Position numbers and translations under genes: made by a program. Below are positions 7,682 through 14,922 of a stretch of 38,118 nt of DNA, piece after piece; the stretch's first letter is position 1; every line of letters begins with the position of its first letter. The DNA comes from Clostridium sp. (GTDB lineage: Bacteria > Bacillota > Clostridia > Lachnospirales > Lachnospiraceae): assembly GCA_004554205.1 (NCBI GenBank), contig SFNH01000005.1, forward strand, positions 1 through 38,118, read 5' to 3'. A model generated the notes under the pieces. It was not told the origin of the DNA. It was given only the letters and a program-made list of their open reading frames with translations, and ran no database searches.

Positions 7682-8308
7682 TTATATCATCCACTCATCC
7701 TGTGCAAAAATCCGCTTCGGTTTCCGGTAGAGAAGCGCCGCGAGGATTATGCCGATCATAAGCCCCGCCACATGGGCCACATTGTCCACACCCGAGCTCG
7801 TAAATCCGAAATACAGGGAAAGAACGACTACGACGATCAGCTGCCTGCTGCTCAAATCCTCCAGTCTGCCGCGGTTTACCGCCACGCAGTACAGCAGTCC
7901 GCCGATCACGCCGAAGATCGCGCCGGAGGCTCCTGCGCCTACCATCTGCACCGGGGCGTTAATACTGAACATCATGGAAGCCAAATTGGCTCCCACCCCG
8001 CAGAGCAGATAAAAGATCAGGTACTTTACCTTCCCCAGCGCCCGCTCCATATTGTCGCCCAGCACGAAAAGCACCAGCATATTATTTACAATATGCTCAA
8101 TGCCAAAATGCATAAATATAGAAGTCACCAGGCGGTAATACTCGTGCTCCTCCAGTAGCAGAGGGGCATACATCGCACCATGCTCGAGCATAAACAGCGT
8201 ATCCTCGCTCGATCCGGCAAGCTCCAGATACAGGAAGTAGATTATGTTCAGCATGATCAGGCAGCCATTGACCCACGTCCGCTTCCGCCCGTATCCGTAT
8301 TGCTCCAT
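7682..8308 (-). CDS. rhomboid-family intramembrane serine protease
   Basis: A 208-residue polytopic membrane protein with about six hydrophobic segments. The family motifs are all present: HFGIEHIVNNM (oxyanion His/Asn) in the second helix, GASGAIFG with the nucleophile Ser in the fourth, and the catalytic His in NVAHVAG of the last core helix. It should therefore be an active protease that cuts membrane-spanning substrates. Its substrate is unknown. The ribosome site is GGGGAG about ten bases before the ATG, and a TATAAT-like -10 lies in the AT-rich stretch 8340-8380. Confidence 0.93.
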   Translation of the reverse strand: MEQYGYGRKRTWVNGCLIMLNIIYFLYLELAGSSEDTLFMLEHGAMYAPLLLEEHEYYRLVTSIFMHFGIEHIVNNMLVLFVLGDNMERALGKVKYLIFYLLCGVGANLASMMFSINAPVQMVGAGASGAIFGVIGGLLYCVAVNRGRLEDLSSRQLIVVVVLSLYFGFTSSGVDNVAHVAGLMIGIILAALLYRKPKRIFAQDEWMI

Positions 8309-8446
8309 CCGATATGCGCTCCCCTCTGTCCATCCTGAATCAGCAAAGCTTGTTCTCTGTTAATTTATTATAGTTTATCACACATCATACAATTTGTTAA
8401 GACATTTTGCTGTTTTTTTGTATATTTTCCCAGTTTTTTTACATTT

Positions 8447-9688
8447 TTATTCAAACCGATAACGGTACCCGGCAATACGGACCTCCTCGCCCTCGCGCAC
8501 CTCCGCCGATTCATTATTTTCCAGCAGGCGTCCCGCCACACTTGTGCCGTTCGTGGAATTTAAGTCCTGAACAAAATACCGCTCATCCTGCCGGTCGATC
8601 CGCAGATGCAGGCGGCTCACCGTATCCCGCAGAAGCACATGATCCACAAGGTTTTCCTGCTTGCCGATAACAAACGGATAATAGGAAAGGTCGATGTCCT
8701 CACCGTCCGAATCGAGCGCGCGCAATCGGTGAAGCCGCGTCCCCCTACCCGGCGAGACGTCCGCCAGAAGAACCGTGTCCTTGCTGCTCTCTGCCTCGGG
8801 GGCAGATCCGCGAAAATCCCCCCGCGCAGCGCTCCGCTCCAACTCTATTCCCAAATCCTCATGCTCCTCATCGCGGAACATAAGTTCCCAGGGAACCTGC
8901 ACCGGCTCCGCTTCCACATATCTTTTCCGCCGCTCCCCAATCCATTTCCGGAAACGTTTCCAAATGCTTCCTCCCGCTCCCTTCGGCGTCTTACTGTGCC
9001 GCTTGGTCGGCCTCTGCGCCTCTATTTCACCCGATATTGGGCTTTCCTGGTCTTTGCCTTCCGCGGAGGAATATATATCGTCTTCACGCTGCGCCTGGCA
9101 TACGCGAGCGCCTCCTGCCTCTCCCGATTCTTCCTTGCTCTGTTCGTCGTTTCTGTTTCCCAATACATGTAAGATATCCTCCATTCCGTAATTTTCTTTC
9201 CTGGTCTCCTGATAAAGCCCATACGCCAGTGTCACGCTCTCCTTGTCCTGATGATCCACCTTCCCGAGCAGGTATTCTAAAAGCTTCCCGTAATCCTCCG
9301 GGAAATCCCGCTCAAGCCCCGGCACCAGACACAGCCACACGCGGTAGCTTTCCGGCTCCACATAGATATACTCCGGCTCCAAGATCACACTCCCCTCGCG
9401 TAGGAGATACTGCTCCAGCCTGTCCAAAACCCGCGCGATCCCGAGCACCAGCTCACGGATCTGCTCCGCACGCAGGCTCTGGCTCTCCAAGAGGCGCGCA
9501 AGCGGCTGTCTGGATGTGATCTCATAATAAAACCGGACTTCATCATCCACCTGACGGAGCTGAAAGCGCAGAACCCCGTCAATGGAATTTGCCGCCAGCA
9601 TACGGCACTCGTAGCCGCGCCACGCAAGGGCTTCGGGGTCGATGATCATGTAATTGTGCTTCATTTCTCTGCGATAAGTGATCTTCAC
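8447..9688 (-). CDS. FHA-domain protein, last gene of the Tad locus
   Basis: A 413-residue cytoplasmic protein. Residues about 1-180 resemble the DUF6382 domain found ahead of FHA domains in Lachnospiraceae. The middle is charged and probably disordered. The C-terminal 90 residues form an FHA phosphothreonine-binding domain (YPFVIGKQENLVDHVL, DTVSRLHLRI, VQDLNSTNGTSVAG). The GTG start at 9686-9688 overlaps the stop of the upstream pseudopilin gene by four bases and has GGAGG seven bases before it, so translation is coupled. FHA proteins at the end of Tad loci suggest phospho-dependent control of pilus assembly. No Ser/Thr kinase or phosphatase is in the window. Confidence 0.88.
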   Translation of the reverse strand: MKITYRREMKHNYMIIDPEALAWRGYECRMLAANSIDGVLRFQLRQVDDEVRFYYEITSRQPLARLLESQSLRAEQIRELVLGIARVLDRLEQYLLREGSVILEPEYIYVEPESYRVWLCLVPGLERDFPEDYGKLLEYLLGKVDHQDKESVTLAYGLYQETRKENYGMEDILHVLGNRNDEQSKEESGEAGGARVCQAQREDDIYSSAEGKDQESPISGEIEAQRPTKRHSKTPKGAGGSIWKRFRKWIGERRKRYVEAEPVQVPWELMFRDEEHEDLGIELERSAARGDFRGSAPEAESSKDTVLLADVSPGRGTRLHRLRALDSDGEDIDLSYYPFVIGKQENLVDHVLLRDTVSRLHLRIDRQDERYFVQDLNSTNGTSVAGRLLENNESAEVREGEEVRIAGYRYRFE

Positions 9689-10005
9689 GATAAATCCTCC
9701 CCCAGACTCCACATCCGCAGGGAATTTTCCGGGCGGAACACAGAGACCGTGATATCCGAATTCCACCCCCTGCCCTCAGCCTGTCTGTGGATTTTTTTCT
9801 CGCCGTAATTTTCCGGGAGATGGCGCTCCCGCTCCACCTGCTCATGCAGCAGGAAGGCTCCGACAGTCTCCCCGCGCAGCCGCATCGCCTCGCTCATCAG
9901 CACCATGATTGACAGCAGCACCACCGACATCACGCCGGCGGTCTCCACCGTCGCGCTCGCCCTAAGCGCGTGTATTGCCGTTCGTTTTTCTTTCTTCCTA
10001 CACAT
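9685..10005 (-). CDS. small TadE-like pseudopilin
   Basis: A 106-residue protein with a basic N-terminus, then ASATVETAGVMSVVLLSIMVL. This is a prepilin-like segment with a Glu shortly after the probable processing site and one hydrophobic helix. The rest is a small outside domain. This is the arrangement of TadE-type minor pilins. The ATG at 10003-10005 has GAGGGG eight bases upstream, and a GTG three codons earlier is too close to it. It sits between the second prepilin peptidase and the FHA gene and overlaps the latter by four bases. Confidence 0.75.
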   Translation of the reverse strand: MCRKKEKRTAIHALRASATVETAGVMSVVLLSIMVLMSEAMRLRGETVGAFLLHEQVERERHLPENYGEKKIHRQAEGRGWNSDITVSVFRPENSLRMWSLGEDLS

Positions 10006-10030
10006 TCGTCTCACCCCTCTTTCTCATATT

Positions 10031-10498
10031 CTATCCAGTGAAAACGCGCACCACCTCGGGAAGCGCCATGCAAAGCCCCGGAAGCGCCACAAACGGCAGG
10101 AACGGCACCGTCCGCTTCCCCGGAGCCTCTCCGCCGCAAAACCGCTCCCTCACATAAAATCCCAGACAGAATACACCACAGCACAGTATTCCGCAGCACA
10201 GCAGCGCCAGATTCTCCCTGAACGTAAGCATCAGCCCGCTCACCACAAAAAAGCACCCGTCACCGGCTCCAAGCCCCCCCTGTGTAAACATGGCAAGCCC
10301 TAAAAGCCCAATCCCCAGCGACGCCGAAGCGGCATGGTCGAGCCAGAAGTACGCGCCGCCGTCCGACAGCCGGGCAAATACCGCAAACGCAGCCGCCAAA
10401 GCTCCAAATGCCGCGTAGACCCGGACATCCACCTGTTTTCTCCTTAAGTCCTGGCCTGCCGCCACCATCAAAAATCCCAAAAATAACCCCTTCTGCAT
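10031..10498 (-). CDS. A24-type prepilin peptidase (second copy in the locus)
   Basis: A 155-residue polytopic membrane protein of the short CpaA/TadV class that cleaves leader peptides of Flp-type prepilins. Both catalytic aspartates are visible: Asp17 in GQDLRRKQV and Asp80 in the GxGD motif GLGAGDG. There are about five hydrophobic segments. GGGGGAG precedes the ATG by seven bases. It lies 13 bases after the large TadE-like gene. The Tad locus also starts with another A24 peptidase (18008-18523), whose 5' end looks damaged, so this intact copy may be the functional one. Confidence 0.88.
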   Translation of the reverse strand: MQKGLFLGFLMVAAGQDLRRKQVDVRVYAAFGALAAAFAVFARLSDGGAYFWLDHAASASLGIGLLGLAMFTQGGLGAGDGCFFVVSGLMLTFRENLALLCCGILCCGVFCLGFYVRERFCGGEAPGKRTVPFLPFVALPGLCMALPEVVRVFTG

Positions 10499-10511
10499 CT
10501 TTCTTCTCCCC

Positions 10512-11468
10512 CTATCTGCCGCAATACGAGCAGGCTCCCAGATGCTCCACCTCCGACAGCCTTACTGCCCGCACATAAGCAATGATCGCCCGGCAGTCCG
10601 CGTCCGTATGATAACTGCTGCCGTTTGGCATTATGTAAACTAAATCTCCCGCTCTCGCACGATCCCCGCATACCGAGCACGCATGATATTTTCCGCCGCT
10701 CTCATTTCTTTTCTCCGACACCGTTTCATAGGGAATCTGATCAAGCCGGTTTGACAGGTAATGACACGACCTGCTCTTGTGATACCGGGTGCTTCCCCGC
10801 CCCACATAGACGATCTCGTCCCCTCCATCGCCCGCTCCGCTTCCGTCTTTTCCGTCTCTCCCGATCCACGCGCGGCGGCGGCTTCTCACCGTCCCATGAA
10901 TCGAGGAGAGCCCCAGCACCGGAAACGGCATCCGGATCTCATAGTCGAGGATCAGGTCAAAGGTCTCCCCGTCCTCCATGACAGACGAGCGCAGCATACT
11001 CGCCCGGACAAGCCGCGATGTGTCCGCGTGCTTCATCGTCTGCGCCCCGGCATACTCCTTCGCCACGGCGCTCTCGAGATTTTTGCAAAATCCCTTCGCG
11101 AAGTCATCCGCGCCCGGGACAAGCTCCACGCCGCCCTTTTTCATCGCGTCCTGAAGGTATGCGCCGCGGCTGAAATCCTCGCAGACCGCCTCAAGCCCCG
11201 CCTGAAGACGGCGCTGCGTCGTCATGATCTTCATAGGCAGGATCAGACTCACCGCGGCGAAAATAAAGAGGCTCAGCGCAAGCGCCGCCTCAAGCGTCAT
11301 GGACGCCCGGAGCGCGCAAGAATGCTTCCCGCGGACAAAGGGGACAAAGGGGGATGCCCTTTTGCCACAGCCATGAGAAATAAGAGCTGTAATTTTACAG
11401 ACCCCGATTCGTACTTGGAGAGTGACGATTATTTTATTTGACTGTTTCCCCACCATGGAAAAAGGCAT
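10512..11468 (-). CDS. TadE-like protein with two C-terminal Cys/His repeats
   Basis: A 318-residue protein. Residues about 51-80 are the TadE-type prepilin segment (ASMTLEAALALSLFIFAA). An exported domain follows. Residues about 219-318 hold two copies of a probable metal site: VYVGRGSTRYHKSRSC with CSVCG, and VYIMPNGSSYHTDADC with CSYCG. Such YH...C...CxxC units resemble small Ada-like zinc folds. Residues 1-43 are encoded by a repeat element (11338-11481), and the ATG with its GGGGG ribosome site lies inside that element. No better start exists downstream, so the ancestral 5' end was replaced. It follows the DUF5702 gene and precedes a prepilin peptidase. Confidence 0.8.
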   Translation of the reverse strand: MPFSMVGKQSNKIIVTLQVRIGVCKITALISHGCGKRASPFVPFVRGKHSCALRASMTLEAALALSLFIFAAVSLILPMKIMTTQRRLQAGLEAVCEDFSRGAYLQDAMKKGGVELVPGADDFAKGFCKNLESAVAKEYAGAQTMKHADTSRLVRASMLRSSVMEDGETFDLILDYEIRMPFPVLGLSSIHGTVRSRRRAWIGRDGKDGSGAGDGGDEIVYVGRGSTRYHKSRSCHYLSNRLDQIPYETVSEKRNESGGKYHACSVCGDRARAGDLVYIMPNGSSYHTDADCRAIIAYVRAVRLSEVEHLGACSYCGR

Positions 11469-11481
11469 CCCTCTCTGCCCC
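11338..11481. repeat. MITE-like inverted-repeat element inside the TadE-like gene
   Basis: Imperfect inverted ends of about 22-25 bp bound a stretch of roughly 144 bp. The left end reads GGGGACAAAGGGGGATGCC (about 11341-11358). The right end, on the opposite strand, reads GGGGGCAGAGAGGGATGCC (about 11463-11481). The left end is preceded by a partial repeat of GGACAAAG. It supplies the start codon, ribosome site and first 43 codons of the TadE-like gene. Confidence 0.6.
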
Positions 11482-11485
11482 CTTT

Positions 11486-11532
11486 CTTCTAATAGCTGTA
11501 ACTGTTCAGTACCCTCACAGCTTCTAATAGCT
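11486..11532. repeat. 12-bp direct repeat around a 23-bp repeat-end fragment
   Basis: CTTCTAATAGCT occurs at 11486-11497 and again at 11521-11532. Between them lies a 23-bp piece holding GTAACTGTTCAG (11498-11509), identical to the left end of the element at 3583-3594, and CCCTCACAG (11512-11520), also present at 3691-3699. The second copy covers the stop codon of the DUF5702 gene. It looks like an insertion scar. Confidence 0.55.
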
Positions 11533-13476
11533 CCGCTCTGCCTGCACCTGCATCTGATAGGTATGATCTCCGCCTCCCACCGAGTTTTCCACAAATCCGA
11601 GGGAGAAAAAGACGTGTTTTCCACAAACCTCCCCTGTTATCCCTGCCCGGTATACGCCGCGCTTCATGCGAAAGCCCGGCTGGCGCAGTCTTAAATTCAT
11701 CTGGATCAAATCCATCATCCGGTATTCCTGCGTGACAATGTTCCCCATAAACATAAGGATCTTAAGCCAGGAAAGGTAGGAGAGCCCGTGCTCTCCTCCG
11801 CCCGCTGTGACGAGGCGGCTCTGCCCCATCGAGAGGAGCTTATCCGCCTCAAGGCACCAGTCTCCCGCTGATTTTACAAGCGCCACCTTCCTGCCCGAGA
11901 GCAGGCCGCGCACATCCATAAGCGCCTCGCCGAGCGCCCACACAGACATGACAAAAAATGTAGTTACCATGAGAAGCGGCGTCACCGACGCCGCGCCGGT
12001 TATCGCCATCGCGATCGTCTTTGCCTCCGCCCGCTTTTTAGGATCTGACAGAATGTGAATCAGGTTAAGCCCCTCCCGCACCGCAAGGAGCTGCTTTACC
12101 GCGCCGCTTAAGCTCTCCTTATCCGTCTTTGCGCCGCTCACAAGGTACTCTGCCTCATAGTCGAGCGCCGTCTCCTCCGGCGCAGAGCGCGCAGCCACGC
12201 CCCCTTCCGCCTGACAAAAATTGCGGAAAAACTCACCGCAGTATTCGTCTACCAGCAGGTGATCGAGACTCCCAATACTCCGTCCGGTGTCCGAAAGCAT
12301 CTCCGTCTGCGTCGGCGCGTCCGCAAGCTCCGCCCTCTTTTCCGACACCGTGGCTCCCTCCGGCAGCACAAGCTCCAAAAAGCCGTCCTTATACATGGAC
12401 TCCACCTGCTCAAGCCAGCCCTCCTTCTCCTTATCCTTCACGCCGTGCTCAAAGGTCAGATTTCCGATGGACAGCTCCGCAAAATGATTCTCGACCGGGC
12501 TCCACAGGGCGGGAAGATCCGGCCCCTCATCGTACTCATCATCGTACTCCCACTCATCAATGATGCGCTCCACCTCAAGCGCCTCACTGACCGTGCTCTG
12601 TACGAGGCGGATCTGCTCCCGCGAAAGGTCTTCAAGCGCCTCAACCTCCCGCCTCCGGGCGCCGTCCTCGTCCACATAGGCGCTGTACTCCCGAATCTCG
12701 TTCTCAAGGAGCGCCCGCACCTGTCCGCTGCACGCCTCGCTTTTCTCAAGGTATTTCCTGCGGCTTTCCTCAAGTCCCCGCGCCAGATCATCCGCCCGCT
12801 TTCTGTAATTCTTAACCAGCCCCGGCATCCGCTCAAACTCACGGATCAGCTTCCTTGCCGTCCGGCGAAAGCCCGGCCCGTCATAGCTGCACAGATCGGA
12901 AAACCCCTCCCCGCGAAGCTTCCTCTGTTTTTCCAGAGCCTCGTCGATCGCCTCCAGCGACTTTTCCAGCTTGAGCGCCTCTCTTGAACGCCCGCGGTAA
13001 AGCTCCGACACATCCTTCACCGCGGCAGCCTCCCGCGCGTCCTCCCAGAGCTTTCCCGCCGTGTCCGCGTCAAAATCCATCTTCCAGACGCCATATTTCA
13101 TATAATCCAGGATTTCCCTCTCAAAATACAGACCCTGCTCGTCCGTCGCCCTGGAGATTTCCCCGGCGCTTACCGAGGCAAGCTCCATCGGATACCAGTT
13201 CCCGGTTTCAAGATACGGCCGGAGAAATTCCGAGAAATCCGCCTCCAGCTCCTCCTCCGTCTCGTACTCCGAAAACAGCAGCCGGTAGGAATCCCACAAC
13301 TGCCTGTGGTACTGGCTGAACACGGAATCCATCGCCGAGCACGCCGCCGTCTGGAGATACCAGCGCGCGCCCGCCGTCCGCGCCGACTCCAAAAGCACAC
13401 AGAAAAATGAAAACACGCACATCATGATCAGGCTGATAAATACTGTGACCTGCGCCCCTGCTCTCTTTTTAAGCAT
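11524..13476 (-). CDS. DUF5702-type Tad-locus protein
   Basis: A 650-residue membrane-anchored protein. Residues 8-30 (AQVTVFISLIMMCVFSFFCVLL) form an N-terminal hydrophobic segment, followed by ESARTAGARWYLQTAACSAMDSVFSQYH. This is the arrangement I associate with DUF5702 proteins of clostridial Tad loci, which are large TadE/TadG-like pseudopilins. The middle is charged and coiled-coil prone (about 150-330, many EALEKQR/RKYLEKSE stretches). A second hydrophobic pair lies at about 490-525. The ATG overlaps the flp stop codon by one base (TGATG). The role, probably pilus-tip or assembly scaffold, is inferred from position. Confidence 0.8.
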   Translation of the reverse strand: MLKKRAGAQVTVFISLIMMCVFSFFCVLLESARTAGARWYLQTAACSAMDSVFSQYHRQLWDSYRLLFSEYETEEELEADFSEFLRPYLETGNWYPMELASVSAGEISRATDEQGLYFEREILDYMKYGVWKMDFDADTAGKLWEDAREAAAVKDVSELYRGRSREALKLEKSLEAIDEALEKQRKLRGEGFSDLCSYDGPGFRRTARKLIREFERMPGLVKNYRKRADDLARGLEESRRKYLEKSEACSGQVRALLENEIREYSAYVDEDGARRREVEALEDLSREQIRLVQSTVSEALEVERIIDEWEYDDEYDEGPDLPALWSPVENHFAELSIGNLTFEHGVKDKEKEGWLEQVESMYKDGFLELVLPEGATVSEKRAELADAPTQTEMLSDTGRSIGSLDHLLVDEYCGEFFRNFCQAEGGVAARSAPEETALDYEAEYLVSGAKTDKESLSGAVKQLLAVREGLNLIHILSDPKKRAEAKTIAMAITGAASVTPLLMVTTFFVMSVWALGEALMDVRGLLSGRKVALVKSAGDWCLEADKLLSMGQSRLVTAGGGEHGLSYLSWLKILMFMGNIVTQEYRMMDLIQMNLRLRQPGFRMKRGVYRAGITGEVCGKHVFFSLGFVENSVGGGDHTYQMQVQAERSY

Positions 13477-13652
13477 CAGTAAACCTCTTTTGCCTGACTG
13501 TTGATCTCCTTAAAAATACTCTGCAAAAGCTCCGTGATCTGCGACTTGAAAATGATCACAAGCCCGATTAAGACCACCAGGATCAAAACCACCTCGATCA
13601 CGCCGACTCCGTCCTCCTGACGGCAAAACTCCTGTAATTCTTTTCTCAACAT
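13476..13652 (-). CDS. flp: Flp-family type IVb pilin
   Basis: A 58-residue protein, short enough to be missed by length filters. It begins MLRKELQEFCRQEDGVGVIE and continues with one long hydrophobic helix (VVLILVVLIGLVIIF) and a short polar tail ending in AKEVY. The G-V-G-V-I-E segment before the helix fits the Flp1 processing region with its conserved Glu. It lies between tadC and the DUF5702 gene with a one-base stop/start overlap to the latter, and GGGAAAAG precedes the ATG. It should be the major pilus subunit, processed by one of the two A24 peptidases. Confidence 0.88.
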   Translation of the reverse strand: MLRKELQEFCRQEDGVGVIEVVLILVVLIGLVIIFKSQITELLQSIFKEINSQAKEVY

Positions 13653-13683
13653 CTTTTCCCTCCTTATCTTCCTGTGCCCGTCT

Positions 13684-14907
13684 TTATCCCATCGTCATCA
13701 TGGCGGGCACCATGATCATCACCATTATGATCCCAAGCATCAGAAACAGCGGCAGAAGCAGCTTCGTCCCCGCTTCCTCGCCCATCCTCCGCGCCAGATT
13801 CTTTCGCATCTCAAACGCGTCCGCCATCTCGGTCTGCAGGATTGCCCGCAGATTTTTCGTCCCCGCCTTCCGGTTCTGTTCAAGCAGGCTGCTTAGCTTC
13901 AGGTAGGGCTGCAGGCGGCAGCGCCGTCCGAACTCCCGGTACGCCTCCCCCTCCGCCATCCCGTTTTTAAGCTGGTAGTAGGTCTTTTGCATCTCCTGAT
14001 AAGCCGCTGACGGTCTCTGGTTCCCTTTCCCGCACCCCGCTTCATAGTCCTTCACCATCCGCTCCCACGCATTGCGTATCGTCATGCCCGCGCCGATAAA
14101 CACCATCAGCTTGGAAACCACCTCGGCATAATCGAGCAGAAGCTCCTGTTCCCTCTTTTTCTCCCGCTCGCGCTCCGCCGTCCGCCCTTTCACGGAGAGC
14201 AAAACCGCCGTCAGAATCCCTAAAAGCAAAATGATCTCATATCCGCCCTCCGCCTCGCTCCGGTAGCGTAGCGCCCTGCCGTCATACTCCCGCGGAAGCG
14301 TGAGATACCCCTCCTCCTGCTGGGCTTCATCGCGCAGGCGCAGTTCCCGTGCAAAGCCCTTTAAGCGCTCCTGCTCTCCGGTGAGCTTTCCCGGCACCAG
14401 CCGGACCGGAATCTCAAAATCCGCCGAGCAGGCTCCGTCCGACAGCTCCGCGTAGAGCGTCACCTCCTGCGGCGCACTGACCTCCGTCTTTACCTTCCCT
14501 TCCGATGATAAAAGCTCCGGGTCAGATGAACGCCACCGCAGGCGGATTCCCTTCTCGTCCACCCGCGACGGAAGCGACAGCTCGGACGTAACTTCCATGA
14601 GGGAAGCGTTTTCCGCCCGTATGCGCTCCTCTATGCCGTCCATAACCTCATAGAACACCCGCTGCGCCTCGTCCTGTGTGTACTTCCTCGGGCTGACGCT
14701 CACCGTCACAGGCACCGCCTCTGCCTCAAGTCCCTCCACCAAAAGCGTATACTCGCGCTCGTCGCCTCCATAGCTCTCCCGCCTGATCTGTCCCTCCGGG
14801 GAGACCACCCCCGCCGGGCTCCGAAAAAGCCTCAACGCGCCATACAGGACAACGCTTCCCAGAACGCAGGCAATGGGAAGGAGCCATTCCTTCTTCACTT
14901 TCCGCAA
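13684..14907 (-). CDS. tadC: TadC-like pilus platform protein with an outside Ig-like domain
   Basis: A 407-residue inner-membrane platform protein of the type II secretion F family. The C-terminal half (about 255-407) is the T2SSF/TadC core with hydrophobic segments at about 262-280 and 383-403. Unusually, a first membrane helix (9-27) and about 190 extra residues precede it. Residues about 108-170 (LPSRVDEKGIRLRWRSSDP, then VTLYAELSDG) resemble an atrophied bacterial Ig domain, expected outside the cell. The start is TTG at 14905-14907 with GGGAG six bases upstream. It follows tadB by 15 bases. Confidence 0.85.
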   Translation of the reverse strand: MRKVKKEWLLPIACVLGSVVLYGALRLFRSPAGVVSPEGQIRRESYGGDEREYTLLVEGLEAEAVPVTVSVSPRKYTQDEAQRVFYEVMDGIEERIRAENASLMEVTSELSLPSRVDEKGIRLRWRSSDPELLSSEGKVKTEVSAPQEVTLYAELSDGACSADFEIPVRLVPGKLTGEQERLKGFARELRLRDEAQQEEGYLTLPREYDGRALRYRSEAEGGYEIILLLGILTAVLLSVKGRTAEREREKKREQELLLDYAEVVSKLMVFIGAGMTIRNAWERMVKDYEAGCGKGNQRPSAAYQEMQKTYYQLKNGMAEGEAYREFGRRCRLQPYLKLSSLLEQNRKAGTKNLRAILQTEMADAFEMRKNLARRMGEEAGTKLLLPLFLMLGIIMVMIMVPAMMTMG

Positions 14908-14922
14908 ACCGATCTCCCCCTC

